Shown here: positions 33,633-40,530 of the stretch, in pieces
How the letters are laid out: each line of letters starts with the position of its first letter
Position numbering within the stretch: the stretch's first letter is position 1
DNA from: Phycisphaerales bacterium
Lineage (GTDB): Bacteria > Planctomycetota > Phycisphaerae > Phycisphaerales > UBA1924
Length of the DNA stretch: 49,031 nt
Reading direction: 5' to 3'
Assembly (NCBI GenBank): GCA_029260375.1
Contig: JAJDDI010000034.1
Location: 1 to 49,031 of the forward strand
Program-made: the position numbers and the translations under genes
The notes under the pieces: model-generated
What the model was told of the DNA's origin: nothing
The model's input: the letters and a program-made list of their open reading frames with translations, nothing else
The model's database searches: none

Positions 33633-34607
33633 ATGCACGGAGCACCCACCATGACCGCACGCATGAACCCGATCAAGATCGCCCTGGCCCTGGGGGGCGC
33701 CCTGTTTGTCAGCGCCCAGCTCGGCTGCTCGACCAACCCGGCGACCGGACGCTCGCAGCTGAACCTGATGACCCGCTCGCAGGAGATCGCCCTGGGTGAG
33801 GAGGCCAAGAGCCAGCTCACGGGCGAGTACGGCGGGTCGATCGGCGACGCGTCGATCCACAACTACTTCTCGGGCATCGGGCGCGAGCTGAGCACGCAGA
33901 CCGAGTCCGACTTCTCGAGCCTGCCCTGGGAGTTCACGCTGCTGGACTCGGACGTGCTCAACGCGTTCGCGCTGCCGGGCGGCAAGGTGTTCGTCTCGCG
34001 AGGGCTGGCGGAGAAGATGGACTCGGAGGCCGAGCTTGCGTTCGTGATGGGGCACGAGGTCGGGCACGTGACGGCGAGGCACGTCAACGAGCGGATCAGC
34101 AAGCAGATACTGGCCTCCGGCGCCGTGGCGGCGGTCGGGATCGGGGCGCAGATGTCCGACAGCGATGTGATCCGCCTGGGCCTGCCGGCGGTGGTGGGCG
34201 TGGGCGCTGGCGCGTACCTGCTCAAGTTCGGGCGCGACCAGGAGAGCGAGGCCGACGCGCTGGGCATGCGGTACATGGAGCGCTCGGGTTACAACCCGTA
34301 CGGGGCGTACGAGGCGATGGGGATCCTGGCGGCGGAGGCGGGCAACGCGCAGCGTCAGCCCGAGTTCCTCTCGACGCACCCGTACCCGGAGACGCGTCTG
34401 CGGCAGATCCAGCAGCGTTTGCAGAAGCAGTACCCCAACGCGCTGCAGGACAAGAAAACGCGGACGTTCCCGGGGCGGTACCAGAGCAGCATGCTCAGCC
34501 GCCTGGCGATGCTGCCGCCCGCGCCCGACGCGGGGACGGCGCTGGCGATCGGGCCGGCGAGCGTGTGGTGCGCCGTGTGCCGCGAGGATGAGGCGGGTTC
34601 CAACTAG
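33633..34607 (+). CDS. M48-family metalloprotease, exported
   Basis: 324 residues from the ATG at 33633; the Met codons at 33651 and 33663 are alternatives. A hydrophobic leader (IALALGGALFVSAQLGCS) may be a lipoprotein signal, but the lipobox is imperfect. The zinc motif is HEVGH (about 147-151) with the third ligand Glu in ESEADALGMRYM. The region VLNAFALPGGKVFVSRGL is typical of M48 proteases, related to BepA/LoiP, which clear misfolded envelope proteins. It lacks TPRs after the catalytic domain. A terminator follows at 34762-34787. Its stop codon lies inside a dispersed repeat. Confidence 0.92.
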   Translation: MHGAPTMTARMNPIKIALALGGALFVSAQLGCSTNPATGRSQLNLMTRSQEIALGEEAKSQLTGEYGGSIGDASIHNYFSGIGRELSTQTESDFSSLPWEFTLLDSDVLNAFALPGGKVFVSRGLAEKMDSEAELAFVMGHEVGHVTARHVNERISKQILASGAVAAVGIGAQMSDSDVIRLGLPAVVGVGAGAYLLKFGRDQESEADALGMRYMERSGYNPYGAYEAMGILAAEAGNAQRQPEFLSTHPYPETRLRQIQQRLQKQYPNALQDKKTRTFPGRYQSSMLSRLAMLPPAPDAGTALAIGPASVWCAVCREDEAGSN

Positions 34608-34666
34608 CCCGTAGCGTGAGCGACGGGTCCGCGATACAAGAAACCCCGCGCTGACGCGTGGGGCTA
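34605..34666. repeat. Dispersed imperfect inverted repeat containing the M48 stop codon
   Basis: About 62 bp with imperfect 24-nt arms, starting TAGCCCGTAGCGTGAGCGAC and ending GCGTGGGGCTA; 18 of 24 arm positions are complementary. The first three bases are the M48 stop. One minus-strand frame reads SPTRQRG ... SLTLRAS, a motif that I recall in translated intergenic repeats of planctomycetes. One arm closely matches the terminator at 34762. Confidence 0.6.
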
Positions 34667-34761
34667 GAAAGAATAACGGCACACGCGGGCGGGTTCGAGT
34701 CGTGGCCTTCGCCCGTTGGGCTCAGACCACGCCACCCGGCGATATCGAAATGACCTACCAG

Positions 34762-34787
34762 CCCCACGCGTGAGCGTGGGGTTTTTT
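34762..34787 (+). terminator. Strong intrinsic terminator after the M48 protease
   Basis: Perfect 8-bp stem CCCCACGC/GCGTGGGG with tetraloop GTGA, followed by six T residues. It serves the plus-strand protease gene. The stem resembles an arm of the repeat at 34605-34666, so a mobile repeat may have supplied the terminator. Confidence 0.85.
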
Positions 34788-34794
34788 GAGGCGC

Positions 34795-35949
34795 CTACAT
34801 CCCCGTCCAGAACCGGTTCCAGTTGTTAAAGCGGAAGGCGGCGAGATCGTCGTCGCCCCATCCGCGCGCGCGCAGGGCGTCGGTGATCTTGGGCAGGTCG
34901 ATGGGGGTGTTGATGCCCTCGGGCAGGTCGTTGGCGGTGATGCCGCCGTCCATGTCGGAGCCGAGGCCGACGCAGCGCCGGTGGCCCGCGAGCTGGCAGA
35001 TGTGATCGACGTGGGCCGCGGCGTCGTCGATGCTCGGGCGGTCGCTCGGGTTGTTGCGGTCGAGCCCGGTACGGATGAAGTTGCGGACGAGGTTGAGGCC
35101 GATGACGCCGCCGCGCTTGGCGATCTCGCGGATGGTGTCGTCGGCCAGGTGGCGGAGCCAGTCCGGGTTGGACTCGCCGCCGAGCAGCGCGCGGCAGTTG
35201 GAGTGGCTGGCCATGACGGGGGCGTCGGTGAGGGTGAGCAGCTCGTCGGTGGCGCGCTGGGAGAGATGCGAGAGGTCGTGGACGACGCCGAGTTCGTCGA
35301 TGACGGGGATGAGGGCGCGCCCGAGGTCGGTGAGCCCGGCGTTGTCGGTGCCGTTGCCCCCGGCGTACCTCGACTGATGCCACCAGGCCATGCCGATGGC
35401 GACCAGGCCCTGGTCCACCCACTCGGGCAGGTCGTCGGGAGAGGGGAGGGGGTCGGCGCACTCCATGAGGACGCCCAGGCGGAGGGGAGAAGGAGAAGCC
35501 GAAGACCCCTCACCCCGCCCTCTCCCCGGGGGGGAGAGGGAGGAAGTCGATGACGGCGCCCCCTCATCCGTCCGCGGCGCGGACCCTTTCTCCCCCGGGG
35601 GGGAGAAGGGGCGGCGGGGCAGGAGGTCGATGACGCCCGCGCTGGCCCAGGCGTTGTAGAGCTTGAGCTGGCGCATGCCGGCGCGATACGCGGCGTCAGT
35701 GTCGCCGAGGGCGTAGACGTGGGCGCCGGTCTCGGCGTCGTGGGCGCTGGGGTCGCTGACGCCCTCGGTGAAGATCGTGCCCAGGCAGGCGGTGACGTTG
35801 GCGTCGCGCATGGAGGGGAGCGTGATGGCGGCGGGCTGGAGCGGACCCCGGCAGTCGCTCAGCGGCGCGTGCATGTCGCGCCCCTTTTCCGCGAGGTAGG
35901 CCAGATCCAGGTGGGCGTCGAACCAGGGATCGCGTGTGGTAGAGGGCAT
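34795..35949 (-). CDS. M19 dipeptidase (membrane-dipeptidase family) with in-frame repeat insertion
   Basis: 384 residues. The fold is that of renal-type dipeptidases: the zinc site has His13-x-Asp15 (WFDAHLDLAYL), a bridging Glu163 (GVLMECADPL), histidines in MASHSN and VDHICQLAGH, and Asp in VGLGSDMDGG. It hydrolyses dipeptides. Between residues about 111 and 157 there is a Pro/Ser/Gly-rich segment (LPRRPFSPPGEKG ... PPGRGRGEGSS) with no counterpart expected in the family; it is the translation of a palindromic repeat that keeps the frame. Downstream the sequence resumes at LRLGVLMECADPL, so the enzyme may still work. Confidence 0.88.
   Translation of the reverse strand: MPSTTRDPWFDAHLDLAYLAEKGRDMHAPLSDCRGPLQPAAITLPSMRDANVTACLGTIFTEGVSDPSAHDAETGAHVYALGDTDAAYRAGMRQLKLYNAWASAGVIDLLPRRPFSPPGEKGSAPRTDEGAPSSTSSLSPPGRGRGEGSSASPSPLRLGVLMECADPLPSPDDLPEWVDQGLVAIGMAWWHQSRYAGGNGTDNAGLTDLGRALIPVIDELGVVHDLSHLSQRATDELLTLTDAPVMASHSNCRALLGGESNPDWLRHLADDTIREIAKRGGVIGLNLVRNFIRTGLDRNNPSDRPSIDDAAAHVDHICQLAGHRRCVGLGSDMDGGITANDLPEGINTPIDLPKITDALRARGWGDDDLAAFRFNNWNRFWTGM
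35481..35635. repeat. Dispersed palindromic repeat inserted in frame in the dipeptidase gene
   Basis: Two inverted-repeat units: one around 35518-35541 and a second around 35584-35611. The first unit aligns with the repeat in the rplU leader (23421-23491), sharing GGAGGGGAGA and CCCCTCACCCCG. A 15-bp direct repeat (AGGAAGTCGATGACG at 35541 and AGGAGGTCGATGACG at 35621, 14 of 15 identical) is spaced 80 bp apart, so part of the element may be a tandem or insertion-derived duplication. It adds about 47 residues to the protein. Confidence 0.75.
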
Positions 35950-36052
35950 GCGGGGGTGCTCGGCTGGGCGGGGAATCCGCGGGGTGTGTTTCCGAAGTAG
36001 GATGGTAGGAAATGGACGGCCGCGCTGGTGGTGTGGTCAGGGGAGGATTCTG

Positions 36053-36754
36053 ATGTCGCATGGTTTGAAGCGGTACACAACGCGGCGCGGCGGCGCGCTG
36101 GCGGGCTGCCTGATCGCGCTGGGTGTCTTGGTCGTGCTTGTCATCGTGGGTGTCGTGATCGTCGCGATGAACTGGAAGGGCTGGCTCGCGGGCACGATCA
36201 AATCGGTCGCCGAGCAGGCGATCGAGCAGTCCGACCTGCCCGAGAGCGAGAAGGGCGAGGTGATCGCGGAGATCAACGCGCTGGCCGACGGGTTCAAGAG
36301 CGGCGACATCACCATCAAGGAGTTCACCGAGATCGGCGAGGACATCGCCAAGGGGCCTCTGATCCCCGCGGCGATCGTGGGCGGGTTTGAGAGCGTGTAC
36401 CTGGCGCCCTCGGGGCTGAGCGACGAGGAGAAGGCGGCGGGCGGGCTGGCGCTGTCACGCGTGGCGCAGGGCGTGTCCGAGGACAAGATCGAGGCCGACT
36501 CGCTTAAGGCGATCTTCAACCCGATCCAGACGGCGAGCACCACGGGCTCGGGCGTTCACATCAACCACCCGAAGTTCAACCTGCACCTCAAGGAGCCCAA
36601 GGCCTGCACGGACGAGGAGCTGCGTCAGGTGATCGCCAACGCTCAGGCCGCGGCGGACGAGGCGGGCGTGCCCAACGAGCGGGTGACGTTCGACGTGTCG
36701 GACGAGATCCGGGCCGCGATCGAGCGGGCGACGGGCGGCGGCGAGAGCCCCTGA
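36053..36754 (+). CDS. Hypothetical protein with one N-terminal transmembrane helix
   Basis: 233 residues from the ATG at 36053 (GGGGAGG 6 nt upstream). A basic start (KRYTTRRGG) precedes one strong hydrophobic helix (ALAGCLIALGVLVVLVIVGVVIVAMNW). The rest is charged and helical (IKSVAEQAIEQSDLPESEKGEVIAEINALADGF), with a C-terminal part containing KACTDEELRQVIANAQAAADEAGVP. No motif recognised. A bidirectional terminator follows. Membrane anchoring with the C-terminal domain outside the cytoplasm is inferred. Confidence 0.65.
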   Translation: MSHGLKRYTTRRGGALAGCLIALGVLVVLVIVGVVIVAMNWKGWLAGTIKSVAEQAIEQSDLPESEKGEVIAEINALADGFKSGDITIKEFTEIGEDIAKGPLIPAAIVGGFESVYLAPSGLSDEEKAAGGLALSRVAQGVSEDKIEADSLKAIFNPIQTASTTGSGVHINHPKFNLHLKEPKACTDEELRQVIANAQAAADEAGVPNERVTFDVSDEIRAAIERATGGGESP

Positions 36755-36783
36755 CCTAAGTTCGAGACAATCTCGAAACAACA

Positions 36784-36809
36784 ACCGCCCCGGGAGATCC
36801 CGGGGCGGT
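36784..36809. terminator. Bidirectional hairpin terminator between convergent genes
   Basis: Perfect 11-bp stem (36784-36794 with 36799-36809), loop AGAT. On the minus strand it is followed by TTGTTGTTTC, which suits the DUF4332 gene; the plus side has TTCGCTTTC. Confidence 0.75.
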
Positions 36810-36837
36810 GTTCGCTTTCGGGTGAGTCGCGGTGCGA

Positions 36838-37248
36838 TCAGTACTGCAGAGCGCGGTCGAGCGTCTTGGCGTGCTCGACCCAGCCTTCGACTTCCTTCTC
36901 GCTCGGGACGCGACGGGTCAGGCTCTTGGCGTCGTTGACCTCGATCATCTTTGCGGCGAGGTTCGCGGCGTTGCGCTGCGCCAGCTCGGGGACGGTGTCC
37001 ACGCCCGAGACCTCGAGCAGCTCGGAGTACTCGCTGCCGATGCCCTTGACGCGGTAGAGGTCCACCATGTTGGCCCACTTGAGAATCTGCTTGTCGGCGA
37101 GCTCGGTCTTGTCGCCCAGGGCCTTGCGGTCGGCGGGGGTCTTGCAGGCGTTGAGGAGCGAGTCGGTGTCCTTGATGCCGGCGGCCTCGAGCTTGGCGCC
37201 GTACGTCGGGCCGATGCCCTCGACGTCCTGAATCGGGTAGTTGGCCAT
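36838..37248 (-). CDS. DUF4332 (helix-hairpin-helix-like) protein
   Basis: 136 residues. It starts IQDVEGIGPTYGAKLEAAGIKDTDSLL, a helix-hairpin-helix-type Gly-x-Gly motif like that at the ends of DNA-binding proteins, and a second copy occurs in YRVKGIGSEYSELLEVSGVDTVPEL. This two-repeat pattern is DUF4332. Proteins of this family are predicted to bind nucleic acid but lack a known role. The C-terminal part is helical (EGWVEHAKTLDRALQY). It follows the terminator at 36784 and begins 11 bp upstream of a purine-rich Shine-Dalgarno site. Confidence 0.85.
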   Translation of the reverse strand: MANYPIQDVEGIGPTYGAKLEAAGIKDTDSLLNACKTPADRKALGDKTELADKQILKWANMVDLYRVKGIGSEYSELLEVSGVDTVPELAQRNAANLAAKMIEVNDAKSLTRRVPSEKEVEGWVEHAKTLDRALQY

Positions 37249-37347
37249 GGTGTCGGTCTCCTCTTGGTCGTATGGAAAAGGGCTCGCCCCCCGGGCGGTC
37301 GGTGAAGGGTAGCGGGCCGGTTCGGGCGTGTGGGCGAGATCGCGCGA

Positions 37348-38319
37348 TCAGGCGGTCGAATGGGCCGCCGGGAGGAAGAACTCGGCGATCATGCAGCGGA
37401 CCGAGCCGCCGCCGAAGCGTTCGATGGTGGGGATCGGGGCGTGGGCGAGGGCCAGGCCCTTGCGTTCGAGGGTCTGGGCGGATGTCCCCAGTGCGGTCAG
37501 CGCGGCATCGGAGAGGGCCAGGACGCGGGCGCCGGAGGTTGAGCGGAGCTCGATGACGTTGGCGGCAAAGCCGGCGGCCTGGTCGCGGGTGATGTCGATG
37601 ATCTCGTGTCCGGTGGACTCGAGGCGTGTTCGCAGGTTGTCGCGCTGCGCCGCGTCGATCGATTCGAGGCACACGACGGCGAAGTCGGCGCCGACGGAGA
37701 GCATGACATTGGCGTGGTAGTACGGGCGCCCCTTGGCGTCGGTCGCGTCGAAGAGCACGGGCTCGTACTCGATCATCGAGCAGAGGCGGTGGAACACGCC
37801 CTCGTCCGTGCGCGGGGAGCGGCAGGCGTACGCGATCTGGTTCGCGCGGTCGAAGACCATGGAGCCCGTGCCTTCGAGGAAGCGGTCCTTGCCCTCAAAC
37901 TCGCGGACGAGGGTTGAGTCGATGAGGCGTAGATCGAGGCCTGTGGAGCTTGAGGCGGCTTGGAGCGCGTCGGGGCGGCGCTCCAGGCGGCGGGAGACGG
38001 CGAGCATGGGGTAGAGGATGGCGCGCCCGTCGGGGTGGGTGGTGAACCAGTTGTTGGGGTAGACCGCGTCGGGCTTGGTCGGGAAGGGTGTGTCGTCGAT
38101 GAGGGCGACGCGAACCCCTGCGGCACGGATGGCGGCGACGAGCGCGTCAAACTCGCGCGTCGCGTCAACGCAGATCTGATCGGGGTCCCCCACCGCTTGG
38201 CTCTGGAAGGCGTTGGAGGCGAGGGTCGTCGGGTTGGAGCCGAACGCTGCGGGGCGGACCATGAGGATGGTGTTGGTGGTCTGATCACACATCTGATTAG
38301 CCGAACGATGGTCCGCCAA
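37348..38319 (-). CDS. CtlX-like citrulline/arginine-type hydrolase
   Basis: 323 residues from a TTG at 38319; AGGAGG with a 5-nt spacer supports this start, though the Met at 38292 (MCDQTTNTILMVRPAAF) fits the family's normal N-terminus. The fold is that of the guanidine-modifying enzymes: LMVRPAAFGSNPTTLASNAFQ, FPTKPDAVYPNNWFTTH, FLEGTGSMVFDR, VFHRLCSMIEYEPVLF and GGSVRCMIAEFF with the catalytic Cys near the C-terminus. CtlX family enzymes act on citrulline; the substrate here is not proven. A 23-bp overlap with the upstream gene (at this start) suggests an operon with 38297-38662 and scoB. Confidence 0.87.
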   Translation of the reverse strand: MADHRSANQMCDQTTNTILMVRPAAFGSNPTTLASNAFQSQAVGDPDQICVDATREFDALVAAIRAAGVRVALIDDTPFPTKPDAVYPNNWFTTHPDGRAILYPMLAVSRRLERRPDALQAASSSTGLDLRLIDSTLVREFEGKDRFLEGTGSMVFDRANQIAYACRSPRTDEGVFHRLCSMIEYEPVLFDATDAKGRPYYHANVMLSVGADFAVVCLESIDAAQRDNLRTRLESTGHEIIDITRDQAAGFAANVIELRSTSGARVLALSDAALTALGTSAQTLERKGLALAHAPIPTIERFGGGSVRCMIAEFFLPAAHSTA

Positions 38320-38662
38320 ACACCCCTCCTAGCAGGACCAGCGCGAGCAGGGTCAGCAGGTTGCCGAGCACGACCCCCATGGCAATGGTCATGTACGGAT
38401 GCCTGATGAGCAGTGACTGCTCGATCTTTGCCACACGGGACGAAATGCCTTCGGGACTCGACGGGGCGGACTTGCTCGGCACACCGATGAGTTGGGCGTC
38501 TTCCGGGATGGACGACGCTCGCACACGGAGGGCTGAGATCGCCTGCAGGCTCCGGAGTGCAACCGCGTTGCGTGCAACGGCTTCGGATTCACACGCGACA
38601 TAGAGCACCGGTCCCTGGCTCGTCTCCACGCGAAAGAACCCGGTTTCCGGTTCGGGCGCCAT
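38297..38662 (-). CDS. Small membrane-anchored hypothetical protein
   Basis: 121 residues, soluble for about 85 residues, then one strong C-terminal helix (MTIAMGVVLGNLLTLLALVLLGGVFGG). The soluble part, with VLYVACESEAVARNAVALRSL and a Ser/Pro linker, matches no family I know. It is tail-anchored by topology. It lies between scoB (2 bp away) and the CtlX-like gene, so it is likely in that operon. Confidence 0.65.
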   Translation of the reverse strand: MAPEPETGFFRVETSQGPVLYVACESEAVARNAVALRSLQAISALRVRASSIPEDAQLIGVPSKSAPSSPEGISSRVAKIEQSLLIRHPYMTIAMGVVLGNLLTLLALVLLGGVFGGPSFG

Positions 38663-38664
38663 CG

Positions 38665-39327
38665 CTACACGCCCATCTCAACCGGCGCCCGATCCGTCAG
38701 AATCTCCGCGGCGGTCTTGGACCTGACCTCGTCGATCGTGACCCCCGGGGCCAGCTCGGTCAGGCGGAAGCGGCCCGCGTCGTGGTCGAACTCGAGCACA
38801 CACAGGTCGGTGATGATCATGTCGATACACGCCTGCCCGGTCAGCGGGAGGCTGCACTGGGGGACGATCTTGGGGTCGCCCTTTTTCGAGCAGTGGTCCA
38901 TGGTGACGACGACCTTCTTGACGCCGGCGACCAGGTCCATGGCCCCGCCCATGCCCTTGATCATCTTGCCGGGGATCATCCAGTTGGCGATGTCGCCGGC
39001 CTGCGAGATCTCCATGGCGCCGAGGATGCACATGTCGATGTGCCCGCCGCGGATCATGGCGAAGGAATCCGCACTTGAGAAGTAGCTGGCGCCCTGGCGA
39101 GCGGTGATGGTCTGCTTGCCGGCGTTGATCAGGTCGGCGTCGACGTGCTCTTCGGTCGGGAAGGGGCCGATGCCCAGCAGGCCGTTCTCGGATTGGAGCC
39201 AGACGTCCATGCCGTCGGGGATGTGGTTGGCGACGAGGGTGGGCATGCCGATGCCGAGGTTGACGATGTAGCCGTCGCGGAGTTCCCTGGCGGCACGCTT
39301 GGTGATCTGGTCGCGGGTGAGGGGCAT
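38665..39327 (-). CDS. scoB: 3-oxoacid CoA-transferase subunit B
   Basis: 220 residues from the ATG at 39327. The family features are [30 protein letters not shown], the catalytic Glu in the [10 protein letters not shown] segment, [40 protein letters not shown], and [16 protein letters not shown]. With subunit A it transfers CoA between succinyl-CoA and acetoacetate (or a similar pair). Normally the two subunit genes are adjacent; here subunit A lies at 47444-48196, about 8 kb away on the same strand. The operon continues with two unrelated genes. Confidence 0.94.
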   Translation of the reverse strand: MPLTRDQITKRAARELRDGYIVNLGIGMPTLVANHIPDGMDVWLQSENGLLGIGPFPTEEHVDADLINAGKQTITARQGASYFSSADSFAMIRGGHIDMCILGAMEISQAGDIANWMIPGKMIKGMGGAMDLVAGVKKVVVTMDHCSKKGDPKIVPQCSLPLTGQACIDMIITDLCVLEFDHDAGRFRLTELAPGVTIDEVRSKTAAEILTDRAPVEMGV

Positions 39328-39375
39328 GTGAGGATCATACCAGCGGTCGTGAGTGGGGCGGGTTAGGCTCAGCGC

Positions 39376-40128
39376 ATGAGAACGAGCAAAGTCAGCTTTG
39401 AGGGGCACGCCGGGCCGGTCGCGGGCGTGCTGGACCTGCCCGACAGCGAGCCGAGCGGGATCGCGATCTTCGCGCACTGCTTCACGTGCTCCAAGGACCT
39501 GCGCGTGGTGCGGGAGATCGCCAGGCAGCTCACGGGCGAGGGGATCGGGGTGCTGCGGTTCGACTTCACGGGCCTGGGCGAGAGCGAGGGGGAGTTCCAC
39601 GAGACGAGCTTCGCGACCAACCTGGACGACCTGCGGGCGGCCGCGGGGTTTCTGGAGCGTGAGCACCAGGCCGCGGGCATGCTCATCGGGCACTCGCTGG
39701 GCGGGGCGGCGGTGCTGCGGATCGCGGGCGAGATGGACCGCGTGCGGTGTGTCGCGACGATCGGGGCGCCGGCGGAGGCGGCCCACGTGAGGCGCCTGTT
39801 CACGGGCGCCGAGTTCATGGACGACGAGACGGCGGAGGTCTCGATCGGCGGGCGACCGTTCCGGATCGGGCGGAAGTTTGTCGAGGATCTGGAGCAGCGT
39901 GACAGCACGGCGCACATCCGCGACATCGACGCGGCGCTGATGGTGATGCACTCGCCGGTAGATCAGGTCGTGGGGATCGACAACGCGGAGCGGATCTATG
40001 TCGCCGCGAAACATCCCAAGAGCTTCGTGTCGCTGGACCGGGCGGATCACCTGCTGAGCGAGGCGCGGGACGCGCGGTTCGCCGGGCACGTGCTTAGCGC
40101 ATGGGCGGGGTACTACCTCAACGGCTGA
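39376..40128 (+). CDS. Alpha/beta hydrolase
   Basis: 250 residues. The strand [22 protein letters not shown], the [15 protein letters not shown] segment, and the nucleophile elbow GHSLGG (Ser about 111) are those of an alpha/beta hydrolase. The acid Asp is in [12 protein letters not shown] and the His in ADHLLSE. Relatives are often fused to a C-terminal OsmC domain; here the gene ends at YYLNG with no such domain. It is divergent from scoB (48 bp between starts). Ester or related substrate unknown. Confidence 0.9.
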   Translation: MRTSKVSFEGHAGPVAGVLDLPDSEPSGIAIFAHCFTCSKDLRVVREIARQLTGEGIGVLRFDFTGLGESEGEFHETSFATNLDDLRAAAGFLEREHQAAGMLIGHSLGGAAVLRIAGEMDRVRCVATIGAPAEAAHVRRLFTGAEFMDDETAEVSIGGRPFRIGRKFVEDLEQRDSTAHIRDIDAALMVMHSPVDQVVGIDNAERIYVAAKHPKSFVSLDRADHLLSEARDARFAGHVLSAWAGYYLNG

Positions 40129-40137
40129 GATCGGCGC

Positions 40138-40350
40138 TCAGTCCTTGGGCTTGTGGGGCCGGCGGATCGCGACGAGCAGGCCCGCGGCGAAGCCCAGGGC
40201 GGCGGTGATAAACAACAGCACGGCCCGGGGCATCTCGATCGTCGCGAAGAGGATCTTGGTCTCGACCTGCTGGGTGTTCTGCAGGATCAGGACGACGACG
40301 ATGATCAGGGCGAGGGCGATCCCCGCGAGCTTGACGTGTTTCATGGTCAT
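40138..40350 (-). CDS. LapA/DUF1049-type small membrane protein
   Basis: 70 residues, two helices (LAGIALALIIVVVLILQNTQ and AVLLFITAALGFAAGLLVAI) joined by a short loop with NTQQVETKILFATIEMP, ending in a basic tail. This matches LapA-domain proteins, which in E. coli help regulate LPS assembly; the role in planctomycetes is unclear. It lies 27 bp downstream of the small feo-linked gene and may be in the same transcript. Confidence 0.8.
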   Translation of the reverse strand: MTMKHVKLAGIALALIIVVVLILQNTQQVETKILFATIEMPRAVLLFITAALGFAAGLLVAIRRPHKPKD

Positions 40351-40377
40351 ACGCCCAGCCTACCCGCAGCGGCGGGC

Positions 40378-40530
40378 TCATGGCTTGCGTTTGGACGGCG
40401 CGGAGATCGTCAGGCTTGTCCGCTTGCGCTTTGTTCGTTTGGGCAGGAGCGTGCGGGCGAAAAAGAGGAGTCCCGCGATCACGAGCAGCGTCGCGGCCCA
40501 GAACTGCCAGTCTGTGATCGGGAAGCTCAC
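40378..40530 (-). CDS. Small single-helix protein after feoB (FeoB-associated-like, no Cys)
   Basis: 50 residues from a GTG whose bases overlap the feoB stop (GTGA, 40527-40530). DWQFWAATLLVIAGLLFFARTLL is a membrane helix, followed by a very basic tail (KRTKRKRT...SKRKP). Position, length and the DWQ-helix start resemble small FeoB-associated membrane proteins, but those usually have several Cys residues and this one has none. The overlap indicates translational coupling. Coding is supported by the overlap, not by homology. Confidence 0.55.
   Translation of the reverse strand: MSFPITDWQFWAATLLVIAGLLFFARTLLPKRTKRKRTSLTISAPSKRKP

Noticed and set aside
34640..34740. A tRNA-like GGTTCGAGTC sequence
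   Set aside because: The flanking bases do not form a T-arm or acceptor stem. The resemblance is by chance.
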